Origin: Gammaproteobacteria bacterium
Lineage (GTDB): Bacteria > Pseudomonadota > Gammaproteobacteria > Pseudomonadales > Azotimanducaceae
DNA length: 35,974 nt
Reading direction: 5' to 3'
Assembly (NCBI GenBank): GCA_028821405.1
Contig: JAPPGK010000105.1
Coordinates: 1 to 35,974 of the forward strand
The position numbers were made by a program, and so were the translations under genes. How positions within the stretch are numbered: position 1 is the stretch's first letter; every line of letters starts with the position of its first letter. Shown piece by piece: positions 1-7,315 of the stretch. The notes beneath the pieces were generated by a model, which worked only from the letters and a program-made list of their open reading frames with translations, was not told the origin of the DNA and searched no databases.

Positions 1-53
1 CCGCAGTGCAGAAGCACGAGAGTTAATTCAATCTATTTATGGCACAGGACACT

Positions 54-301
54 AGAGTGCCACCACTCGGGCACCAATACCATTCGGAGCGCGTTCGGAA
101 CGTCGGTCGCTGCTGCCATTGACGGACCCGACTCCTGAAACGACCCAAGAGCGTTCGAACGCGATCACGGACCAACGCTGCGACGCGTTCCGAGACAGGA
201 TGCGGCGTCTCGATTTCATCGATCTTCGCGAGGATGGTCTCCAGCAGTTCGACTGCTCGGCGCACGACCAACGGCGCCCCGAGTCCCGCGTCTTTCGACA
301 G
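54..301. repeat. 248-bp direct repeat, left copy (3' end of hipA)
   Basis: This stretch aligns without gaps to 12681-12928, with about 17 mismatches by my count (roughly 93% identity). The right copy is the last 61 codons of the intact hipA plus about 65 bp beyond its stop. Both copies lie in the same orientation and bracket about 12.4 kb. The matching ends abruptly on both sides: positions 1-53 and 302 onward do not resemble the surroundings of the right copy. It is a partial duplication, not a mobile element I can recognise; no inverted ends or transposase were seen. Confidence 0.9.
119..301 (-). pseudogene. HipA C-terminal fragment (remnant)
   Basis: Read on the minus strand this encodes about 61 residues matching the C-terminus of the intact HipA at 12746-13990, including LSKDAGLGAPLVVRRA and PHPVSERVAALVRDRV. 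The kinase core (P-loop region and NNDAHGKN catalytic loop) is absent, so it cannot be an active kinase. The TAA stop of the intact gene has become a sense codon here, so the frame runs on towards position 23. The 5' side of the fragment ends exactly where the sequence changes to a DUF1428-like gene end at about 302. It is a dead copy produced by recombination or partial duplication. Confidence 0.8.
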
Positions 302-513
302 AAGGGCGAGACGGTCGCGTCTTCGGAGGCGATGTCCGCGAGGGAGCTTTCTCCTGGATCGAATGGCCGGACAACGCGACGCGCGACGTCGGCATGGACC
401 GGTTTCGTGAACTGGCGAAAACCGATAGCCGGTTCGACATGGAAAAGAACCCCGTGCCATTCGATGGCGCGCGTATGATCTACGGCGGCTTCGCCGCGGT
501 CGTCGACCTCTGA
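302..513 (+). pseudogene. DUF1428 (YbaA-like) protein, C-terminal remnant
   Basis: From about 343 the plus strand encodes FSWIEWPDNATRDVG, then MDRFRELAKTD, then NPVPFDGARMIYGGF and a TGA at 511-513. This is the C-terminal half of the DUF1428 family (E. coli YbaA has FSWIEYPS, then MPFDGKRMIYGGF). Family members are about 115-120 residues, whereas only about 57 are recognisable here and no start codon with homology remains. The upstream part has been replaced by the hipA fragment that ends at 301, so this is a truncated gene. The function of the family is poorly known. The identification rests on my memory of the conserved C-terminal motif. Confidence 0.6.
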
Positions 514-608
514 CTCCACCTGCTGACCAAGCCAATGCCTGACCTCAGGACACGACCATTGGGCGCGGCCGCGGTGACGTCGCTCGGGCGTTCCGACGGG
601 AGCAAACC

Positions 609-1697
609 ATGAAGATGCGACAGATCATATTCACCGGAGTCGAGCGCGCCGAACTGCTCGAACGGGAGCTCAGCGACGAACTCAAACCACACCAGGCACT
701 CGTCGAGACGGAATACACCATCGTCAGTCCGGGGACGGAAGGGCGCGGATTCATGGGACTTCCCGGCGTTGGCTTCGACGGCACCCCCCACATGCCACGC
801 GGTGCCACCAACGATCCCGAGAGCACCGACAATACAAGGCCCAAGCCGAGCGACCCTCCCTACCCGCAAGTCACCGGCTACGGTCAGATCGGCAGGGTGC
901 TTCAGGTCGGCGCCGACGTCACATTGTGCAAGCCCGGTGACCGCGTGCTGACCCGATCACCCCACGCATCGATGGTCAAGGCAAACGCCGGACGGTTCGC
1001 CGTCCCACTGCCCGAGGACTTCCCAGGTGAGGAACTGATCTTCGCGAGAATGGCCGGGATATCCGTCACCGCCATCTACTCCTCGTCGGTTAAGCCGGGC
1101 GACACCGTGCTGGTCATGGGCTTGGGCGTGATCGGAAACTTGGCAGCGCAGTTGTTTCAACTTGCGGGTGCCGATGTCATTGGCTCCGAGATCAGTCCGT
1201 TCCGGGTCGAGAAGGCGAAGGCTTGCGGCATCCAAGGCGTGAATCCGAACGAGACCGACCTTCGAAAACACGTGATGGAGTGGACCGGGGGCCGGGGTGT
1301 CCAGATTGCGGTCGACGCAACGGGTCGCAGCGAGTTGCTGGCCGAGGCGGTCCTTCTGACTCGCGCCTACGGCGAGACGATTTCGCTGGGCAGCCCCTAT
1401 GCGTCCGCCGTCTTTGACGCGACCCCGATGCTCCGCAAAATCCACTCCCAGTGCATCCGTTTGATCGGTTCGCTATCAGCGCGATGGCCACCCCAAGAAG
1501 CCGGCCGGGTCCGCCACAGCCTGGTCGGGAACTTCACCAACGTGGTCAACTGGATCGCCGCTTCCCGACTCAAAGTTCGACCGCTGTTGACCCACCTGGC
1601 ATCCCCCGCGGACTGTCAGGACATCTATACGGGACTGACAAAAAAGCACGACGAGTACCTTGCCGCCGTGTTCGACTGGAGTCGTTTGGAGTCGTAG
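609..1697 (+). CDS. Medium-chain dehydrogenase/reductase (alcohol dehydrogenase-like, zinc-independent)
   Basis: A 362-residue protein of the MDR superfamily. The N-terminal GroES-like domain has the usual VSPGTEGR segment, a YGQIGRVLQVGADV strand and KPGDRV (about residues 40-120). The nucleotide-binding domain carries VLVMGLGVIGNLAAQL, a GxGxxG Rossmann motif (about residues 170-190). The catalytic-zinc Cys and the GHE motif of classical alcohol dehydrogenases are missing, so it probably reduces or oxidises its substrate without zinc, as in quinone-reductase or BchC-like members. The substrate cannot be read from the sequence. A GGGAG ribosome site at 597-601 fits the ATG at 609. It stands alone, facing the PhyH gene convergently, with hairpin repeats in the 133-bp gap after its stop. 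Confidence 0.85.
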   Translation: MKMRQIIFTGVERAELLERELSDELKPHQALVETEYTIVSPGTEGRGFMGLPGVGFDGTPHMPRGATNDPESTDNTRPKPSDPPYPQVTGYGQIGRVLQVGADVTLCKPGDRVLTRSPHASMVKANAGRFAVPLPEDFPGEELIFARMAGISVTAIYSSSVKPGDTVLVMGLGVIGNLAAQLFQLAGADVIGSEISPFRVEKAKACGIQGVNPNETDLRKHVMEWTGGRGVQIAVDATGRSELLAEAVLLTRAYGETISLGSPYASAVFDATPMLRKIHSQCIRLIGSLSARWPPQEAGRVRHSLVGNFTNVVNWIAASRLKVRPLLTHLASPADCQDIYTGLTKKHDEYLAAVFDWSRLES

Positions 1698-1733
1698 CGT
1701 CCCCGTGCCACGCCGACGCCCAGGGGAACGGGA

Positions 1734-1770
1734 CCGTAGGGGACGGCCTTGTCCCGTCCCGTTGCAGGGG
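1734..1770. repeat. Intergenic hairpin repeat, copy 1
   Basis: Contains CCGTAGGGGACGG followed by a loop and CCGTCCCG. The perfect 7-bp stem is 1740-1746 with 1754-1760 around a 7-nt loop. It matches 17471-17507 over 37 bases, with identical GTCCCGTCCCGTTGC, and the reverse strand of 29057-29090 more loosely. It lies between two convergent stops, so it may act as a bidirectional transcription end, although no T-run follows. Confidence 0.7.
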
Positions 1771-1785
1771 AAACCGGCATATCCG

Positions 1786-1816
1786 GTAGGGGCGACGGCG
1801 CGCCCTGGCGGGCGCG
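1786..1816. repeat. Second intergenic hairpin with GTAGGGGCGACG motif
   Basis: Begins with GTAGGGGCGACG (1786-1797), which recurs exactly on the reverse strand at 31222-31233. A perfect 7-bp stem follows (CGCGCCC 1799-1805 with GGGCGCG 1810-1816, 4-nt loop). Together with the hairpin just upstream it fills the gap between two convergent genes. A REP-like role or a terminator role is an inference. Confidence 0.5.
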
Positions 1817-1830
1817 TTAGCGTCGGCCTG

Positions 1831-2673
1831 CTACTCGACCGGCAACAAGGCTTCCGGCGACCAAAAGCGTTCGGGAATCCTGGTGCCCGCCCGCACAAGT
1901 CGTCCGACCATCAGGACCCCAGGGGAATCGGCCCTTAGGATTGGCTGATTGCGGTGGAGCAACGACGAATGGAAGAGGGCGAACTGCCCGGGTTCGAACA
2001 TCATTTGCCGTTCCCTGTCCTCGACAGAGTCCGGAAACTCCCCAACGTGGCGTTCGAGGCCGGACCGGTCGAATCCCTCGATCGGCAAATGAGATCCACT
2101 GATGTATGCGAATCCCATGGCGGTGACCGCGAGCAGGACGGTGAAGTGATTGTCGGTATTGTAGATGTCGAGTGGAGCATCCGCGTCTTCGAAGAGCCGA
2201 GAGTGCTGCCACGAGGCTTCCCTCGAATCCAGGTCCTTGACGATGAAATTGGATCGCCAAAGCAACAGACCCGCACCGAGGCAGGTCGCGGTCGCCGACC
2301 GCAGGTTGGCGTCCGAGAGTACCTCCCTGATGACCGTTAAGTCCCGATGTCTGTCGACAAGCTCCGGGTTGACGTGCCGATCGTCCTTTTTCGACTCGTT
2401 CAGGCGTAGAACTACCTCGGACAACGCCCCGATGACCGACTTATCTGCCAGATCCAGTGCGCCGGTGATCCCGTTCTCCTCTAGCTGATCCTTCGACATT
2501 CGTCCATGCCTGGCCACGGTCACACTCCCATCATAACGCGCCGGATTCTGGCGCCCCGTGGCACCCTCGTAGATGTCGAGCGTGTGGTGACTAACCAACT
2601 GTTCTACAACGCATTTCAAGTCCTCGTTCGTCAATATGACAGGCAAAAGTAAGGGGAGTACGATTGCACTCAT
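1831..2673 (-). CDS. Phytanoyl-CoA dioxygenase (PhyH) family protein with altered iron-binding motif
   Basis: A 280-residue protein with the late part of the PhyH double-stranded beta helix: WRSNFIVKDL, DNHFTVLLAVT, FAYISGSHLPIEGFD and PGQFALFHSSLLHRNQP (the distal His region). PhyH enzymes use Fe(II) and 2-oxoglutarate held by an HxD...H triad. Where relatives read WHQD this protein reads WQHS (about 2215), so both the first His position and the Asp look changed; an adjacent His might substitute. It could be inactive, use another metal geometry, or halogenate like SyrB2, which lacks the carboxylate. The ATG at 2673 has no clear ribosome site; a TTG at 2634 is possible. It diverges from the TonB receptor gene with only 43 bp between them. 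Confidence 0.75.
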   Translation of the reverse strand: MSAIVLPLLLPVILTNEDLKCVVEQLVSHHTLDIYEGATGRQNPARYDGSVTVARHGRMSKDQLEENGITGALDLADKSVIGALSEVVLRLNESKKDDRHVNPELVDRHRDLTVIREVLSDANLRSATATCLGAGLLLWRSNFIVKDLDSREASWQHSRLFEDADAPLDIYNTDNHFTVLLAVTAMGFAYISGSHLPIEGFDRSGLERHVGEFPDSVEDRERQMMFEPGQFALFHSSLLHRNQPILRADSPGVLMVGRLVRAGTRIPERFWSPEALLPVE

Positions 2674-2716
2674 CTTTGGGAAGGACTTAAGGGCAGCCTA
2701 TAAGGGGGGTGCAAGC

Positions 2717-5320
2717 ATGAAAAACCCGCAGTTGAGGGCGAGGAAGCCATGGCTCCGCTGTATTGCCGCGGGCCTGGCAACTGCAATGGCCGTTGTCGCC
2801 GCGACCGGCGCGGCCGAGGAAGCAAGTGAAGCCGCTGACGACGAAGACCACATCGAGGAGATCGTGGTCACAGCAACCTATCGAGAGACTGCGGAGTTGG
2901 ATACCCCCGTTTCCATGGGCACAGTCAGCGGCGATCTGATCGAAGAGACAGGCGCACTGGATTTCAACGACATCGCGCACCTCGTCTCTGGATTGTCGTA
3001 CTCAGGACAGAACGAGTCAGAGAACGCCATCAGCATACGTGGCGTCTCCGACGGAAGTGTCAGGGGCGAGTCCTACTCAGTCACCAGCGTCTACTATGAC
3101 GACGCCCCGGTAAGCGGGGTCACGTCGCCCGGGCGACACGGCAGCGGTACCGCCTTCGATGTTGAACGGGTTGAGGTACTGATGGGACCGCAAGGCGTGC
3201 TTGGCGGTGCCGGGAATATCGCCGGCCTGGTCCGTTTCGTGACCAAGAAGCCAGAGTTGAACACTTGGCGCGCAAAGATCCAGAGCAATTTCCAATCCAT
3301 CAATAGCGGCGGCAAGGGGTACCGCATCGATGCCATGGTCAACGTCCCCGTTATCGAGGACACGCTCGCACTGCGAGTACTGGCATTCACCACGGATACC
3401 CCGGGATGGATCGATCGTCCGGAATTCGACGACTACGACCGCAACACCAAGGAAATCCGCGGCGGCAGGATAACGGGCAAGTGGGTACCCACCGACGAAC
3501 TGCAGGTGAGAGCGTCATGGGCATATACGAAGAGCCATGTCGTCGGCGATGCCCGTGCTAGTACTGCGGTGCCACACACGTACCTGTCGAACGAAGAGTG
3601 CAAGATCGCCGCGCCGACGGAGCGCTGCGATTTCGCACCAGAACCGGTGGATGCCGACACACCGCCCGGTTCGTTCGACGACACCGACCAAGTCAATCTG
3701 ACAGTAGAGTACGAGTTGCCGTTCGCGGACTTCCTATCGAGTACGTCCACGACGAAACGGGAAGGCGTGGCGGTCTTCTGGGATCGTCTCTGGTCCTACG
3801 TCAACCGCGACAACCAGATTTCCGCAGACCTCAACTACGCCAAGACCGGTGACATCTGCTGGCGAATACTCGACGGCAGGAATTGCACCGAGCCGGGTTT
3901 CGTCACCGTCAGCGACCAGCACTTCAATGGCATCGCGCAGGGTTCGAGAATCTTCTTCGATGCGGATGTACAGGAGTTCCGGCTCACCTCAAACCAGGGG
4001 AGCCGTCTCAATTGGGTTGCCGGTACGTTCTACAAGAAAGAGCAAAGCGTCATTCAACGCGAGGTTCAGTTCTCCTTGTTTCCGGAATTCGCGCACTTGC
4101 GGCAGGACTACCTGACGCAGACCCGGGCAGTCGATGGTGACAATACGCTCAACGGCAGCACCGAGCGAGCAGTCTATGCCACCGCCGACTACGCCGTGAC
4201 CGACTTCCTCGAAGTGAATCTCGGCGTTCGCTGGAACGACGTGGAGGTGTCCTGGGATCTGAATACCCGGGAGGTTGTCAATTCATTTGGTTCCAACCAA
4301 ATGGGGGACACGTCCGTCGAAGAGATAACACCTCGAATCGGGCTGACTTGGCGGCCAATGGACCGGCTGATGGTCTATGCCGTCTACAGCACGGGCTTTC
4401 GACCCGGTGGCGTCAACAGCAACATGTACACCGAGTTGGGCATCCTCGACTACATCCAAAACAACGATCCCACCCCAAGTGTCTACACGTGTGACGATTT
4501 CACACCCAACCTGGTAGTAGGCAGTCTGTCGGCTGGCGGCCAGTTCAGGACATGCCCGATAGGACTTGAGGAAACACGGAACTACGATGATGTCCGTGCC
4601 GGCCTAGCCGATCACTTGTATTTCGCCGGCGACACGATCGAGAATCTCGAGATAGGCACCAAGCTCAGTCTGTTCGACAACCGGTTGAGGGTGATCGGCA
4701 CGGTCTATCAGATGGACTGGCAGGACATCATCGTCGCCGGCTGCTTGCCCGACGAGATCGTTATCACCCGGCCGTGCATCTCCGGATCGAGCGTCAGGGC
4801 CAACGCCGGTCACGCCTATAGCGACGGTTGGACGCTGGATGTCGCGTGGACACCGACGGACAGCTTGCTGCTGACGGCGGGCTACGCTTATTCGGAGTCG
4901 CTGATCGACGACAACGGTCCGGAAGACCGTCGCTATGCCAGGCGGCATCGGGATGCCACGGAGGCACAGATCGCCTGCCAGTGTATTCCGATTCCGAACT
5001 CGCCGGAGTGGACATGGAACGCTGCGGCCGCCTACACGTTCCCCGTTGGCCCCTTCGAAGGCGAGGTACGTGTTGACTGGTTCGCTTCGGCGAAGAGTTG
5101 GTCACGGGCGTTCTATCGGAATATCCACTTGAACGAGGACTACGAGCTCGGCAACGCGCGGTTTACCGTGCGCGAACCCTTAGACAACCGCTGGCGGGCT
5201 TCGGTGTTCGTCAAGAACTTGATGAATGATGATGTCAACCTGCGCAAGGACAGTGGTTCGTTCTCAATGTGGGCACCGCCGCGGACCCTTGGTGTGGAGT
5301 TGATCTACGAGTTCATGTAG
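2717..5320 (+). CDS. TonB-dependent outer membrane receptor
   Basis: An 867-residue outer membrane receptor. It opens with a positively charged stretch and hydrophobic signal peptide ending near ATGAAEEA, followed by the TonB-box-like IEEIVVTATYRE. The plug domain follows (VSMGTVSGDLIEETGA, ISIRGVSDG, FDVERVEVLMGPQGVL, GGAGNIAGLVRFVTKKPE). The rest is a 22-strand barrel ending in ELIYEFM with a terminal aromatic-hydrophobic pattern. Pairs of cysteines in the loops suggest disulfides. Such receptors import siderophores, cobalamin, sugars, peptides or plant and algal compounds; the substrate is not evident. The start chosen is ATG 2717, preceded by AAGGGGGGT at 2702-2710; an in-frame ATG at 2636 would add a spurious leader before the signal peptide. 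First gene of a four-gene plus-strand run. Confidence 0.93.
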   Translation: MKNPQLRARKPWLRCIAAGLATAMAVVAATGAAEEASEAADDEDHIEEIVVTATYRETAELDTPVSMGTVSGDLIEETGALDFNDIAHLVSGLSYSGQNESENAISIRGVSDGSVRGESYSVTSVYYDDAPVSGVTSPGRHGSGTAFDVERVEVLMGPQGVLGGAGNIAGLVRFVTKKPELNTWRAKIQSNFQSINSGGKGYRIDAMVNVPVIEDTLALRVLAFTTDTPGWIDRPEFDDYDRNTKEIRGGRITGKWVPTDELQVRASWAYTKSHVVGDARASTAVPHTYLSNEECKIAAPTERCDFAPEPVDADTPPGSFDDTDQVNLTVEYELPFADFLSSTSTTKREGVAVFWDRLWSYVNRDNQISADLNYAKTGDICWRILDGRNCTEPGFVTVSDQHFNGIAQGSRIFFDADVQEFRLTSNQGSRLNWVAGTFYKKEQSVIQREVQFSLFPEFAHLRQDYLTQTRAVDGDNTLNGSTERAVYATADYAVTDFLEVNLGVRWNDVEVSWDLNTREVVNSFGSNQMGDTSVEEITPRIGLTWRPMDRLMVYAVYSTGFRPGGVNSNMYTELGILDYIQNNDPTPSVYTCDDFTPNLVVGSLSAGGQFRTCPIGLEETRNYDDVRAGLADHLYFAGDTIENLEIGTKLSLFDNRLRVIGTVYQMDWQDIIVAGCLPDEIVITRPCISGSSVRANAGHAYSDGWTLDVAWTPTDSLLLTAGYAYSESLIDDNGPEDRRYARRHRDATEAQIACQCIPIPNSPEWTWNAAAAYTFPVGPFEGEVRVDWFASAKSWSRAFYRNIHLNEDYELGNARFTVREPLDNRWRASVFVKNLMNDDVNLRKDSGSFSMWAPPRTLGVELIYEFM

Positions 5321-5350
5321 GCCGCCATGCCGAATGATTGACCGGGCCAT

Positions 5351-5376
5351 CCCGAGCGAACGCCGTCTCGCTCGGG
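5351..5376 (+). promoter_or_regulatory. Intercistronic hairpin between receptor and binding-protein genes
   Basis: A perfect 9-bp stem (CCCGAGCGA 5351-5359 with TCGCTCGGG 5368-5376) with an 8-nt loop, 30 bp after the receptor stop. There is no following T-run, so it is more likely an mRNA-stabilising or attenuating structure than a full terminator. Its presence argues that the binding-protein gene starts downstream of it. Confidence 0.55.
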
Positions 5377-5402
5377 ATAGGCGGCGCACGGTCTATGGGA
5401 AG

Positions 5403-7310
5403 GTGACACGCACTCGCAAACTCGCCGCGATTCTCGCGGTGCTGGTTCCTACCACTGTGCTCGCCGAACGGGACGGCCTGGACCGACCCGAATTGGAGGA
5501 AACGCTAGGTAGCCGCGTCGTCGAGCAGCGACCCGGCACGAGTCTCGCGGGCCTGGACTTCAAGCACGGCATCGCGCTATACGACGAACTCAAGTATCCC
5601 GCCGACTATTCACACCTGGAATACCTCAACCCCAACGCCCCCAAGGGAGGCACACTAGTGCTGCCCACGGGGACCAACTTCGATACGTTCGCACCCATCG
5701 CCGAGCGCGGCACCGGGGCACCCGGCAGGCGCTTCCAGAACGACTCGCTGATCATTCGTTCCGGTGATGAACTGAGTGCGTTCTACGGGCGGATCGCGGA
5801 TGGAATCGCCATCACCGACGACCGAACCGCGGTAGTCTTCAGAATCCACCCACGGGCGCAATGGCGAGATGGGGTTCCCATCACGTCCGGCGACGTCGCA
5901 TTCTCAGTCGAGAGCCTACGGAGCCGAGTCGTGGGGCGCCTTTACTACCGCGTTATCGACTCGGTGGAGAGAATCGACGACCGTCACGTGGCCTTTCACC
6001 TCAACGAGCCCTTGCAGTTGCCGACACTCATGTCTTTCGACTACCTGCCGATCATGCCCGAACACTACTGGCGCGATAGGGATCCAACTGCATCCACCCT
6101 GACACCGCCACTGACCAGCGGCCCTTATCGTGTCTCCGAGTTCAAACAAGGCCGGTACGTCGTCTACCAGCGCGACCCCGACTACTGGGGGCGGGACATT
6201 CCGGTCAACAGGGGTCGCTACAACTTCGACACCATTCGGTTCGAGGTCTACCGCGATGCCAGTGTGACCCGGGAAGCGTTCCGCAAAGGACTGATCGATA
6301 TCTGGGACGAGTCGGATGCGCGTTATTGGCATAGCGGCTTCGACGTACCCGCATTGAAGCGAGGCTGGATCACGAAAATCCGGCGCAACTCGGGTCTTGA
6401 GGTGGGGATTCGGGAAGGCATCGTCCTCAACAACCGGCGCGAGAGATTCAAGGATCGAAGGATCCGACAGGCGCTCACGCTCGCGGTGGATTTCGAGTGG
6501 CAGAATCGAACCTTGCACTATGGCTACCATAGGCGGGCGCACAGCTATTGGCCCGACACGATATTGGCTGCGACCGGTCTGCCGAGCGCGGACGAGCTCG
6601 CCCTACTCCACCGGTATCGCGATCAGCTGCCGAAGGAACTGTTCGAGAAGCCGTTTAGTTTTCCGGAAGTCCAAAACGAGGAGGATCATCGCGTCCTCAT
6701 GCTGCGCGCACGGGAACTCCTCCGCGAGGCAGGATGGCGCATTGTGGATGGCGTACTGAGAAATGCGGCGGGCGAGATCTTTGACATTGAATTCCTCACC
6801 CGAAGTCCCGGCGAGGCACGCACATTGCTCCCGTACTTCCAACGATTGGAGCAACTCGGAATTCGCGCCAGGATGGCACCCGCGGCCGGGGATAGCGAAT
6901 GGATCAATCGCCTGCGCTCCTTCGGATACGATGCCGCGTTGGTGAGCATGCGTATCCAGATGCCACCCGTCATCGGACTCATCGACCGGTTCCACTCCGA
7001 TTCGGCGATGGTGCCGACCTCCGCCAACCGGTCCGGCATAAGCAATCCCGTGGTGGATTTCCTGATCGAAAAGGCCGTCTCCGCGACCGCCCTGCCGCAG
7101 ATGATCGCCGCCTGCCGTGCCCTCGACCGGGTTCTTCTCTGGCAGTACTACCAGATTCCCCTCTACGCGGTCGCTCGGCGGACCACGGTGCATTGGGGCA
7201 AGTTCGGCAGACCGGACTACGAGCCCAAGTACCAGCCCGCATATCCCGACGGCTGGTGGTACGACACGGACAAAGCGGCCCGAATCGTGGGGTACGGCGC
7301 CTCTAGGTGA
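5403..7310 (+). CDS. ABC transporter substrate-binding protein, family 5 (YejA-like, peptide-type)
   Basis: A periplasmic solute receptor of about 635 residues. A signal peptide (basic TRTRK, hydrophobic LAAILAVLVPTTV, cleavage after LA) precedes the mature part. The family 5 (SBP_bac_5) fold is marked by HGIALYDELKYP, YLNPNAPKGGTL and FDTFAP near the N-terminus, then WRDGVPITSGDVAFS and GPYRVSEF, then the peptide-binding lobe with DRRIRQALTLAVDFEW. The KYPADYSHLEYLNPNAPKGG region is characteristic of YejA-type proteins, which bind peptides and microcin C. No YejB/E/F permease or ATPase genes are in the window, so it is an orphan binding protein. I prefer the GTG at 5403 because it gives a compact signal peptide and keeps the 5351-5376 hairpin outside the coding region; the ATG at 5334 is the alternative. 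No good ribosome site supports either. Confidence 0.85.
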   Translation: MTRTRKLAAILAVLVPTTVLAERDGLDRPELEETLGSRVVEQRPGTSLAGLDFKHGIALYDELKYPADYSHLEYLNPNAPKGGTLVLPTGTNFDTFAPIAERGTGAPGRRFQNDSLIIRSGDELSAFYGRIADGIAITDDRTAVVFRIHPRAQWRDGVPITSGDVAFSVESLRSRVVGRLYYRVIDSVERIDDRHVAFHLNEPLQLPTLMSFDYLPIMPEHYWRDRDPTASTLTPPLTSGPYRVSEFKQGRYVVYQRDPDYWGRDIPVNRGRYNFDTIRFEVYRDASVTREAFRKGLIDIWDESDARYWHSGFDVPALKRGWITKIRRNSGLEVGIREGIVLNNRRERFKDRRIRQALTLAVDFEWQNRTLHYGYHRRAHSYWPDTILAATGLPSADELALLHRYRDQLPKELFEKPFSFPEVQNEEDHRVLMLRARELLREAGWRIVDGVLRNAAGEIFDIEFLTRSPGEARTLLPYFQRLEQLGIRARMAPAAGDSEWINRLRSFGYDAALVSMRIQMPPVIGLIDRFHSDSAMVPTSANRSGISNPVVDFLIEKAVSATALPQMIAACRALDRVLLWQYYQIPLYAVARRTTVHWGKFGRPDYEPKYQPAYPDGWWYDTDKAARIVGYGASR

Positions 7311-7315
7311 TGCCC

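Noticed and set aside
1-53. Possible attachment site or insertion-sequence end at the left edge
   Set aside because: The sequence is AT-richer than its surroundings but has no inverted repeat, no transposase and no second copy in the window.
2676-2704. TTGGGA-17 bp-TATAAG as promoter of the TonB receptor
   Set aside because: The transcript would begin after the ribosome site at 2702-2710, leaving no room for it with the chosen start.
2636-2716. Upstream ATG for the TonB receptor
   Set aside because: It would place 27 unrelated residues before a normal signal peptide; ATG 2717 has a strong ribosome site.
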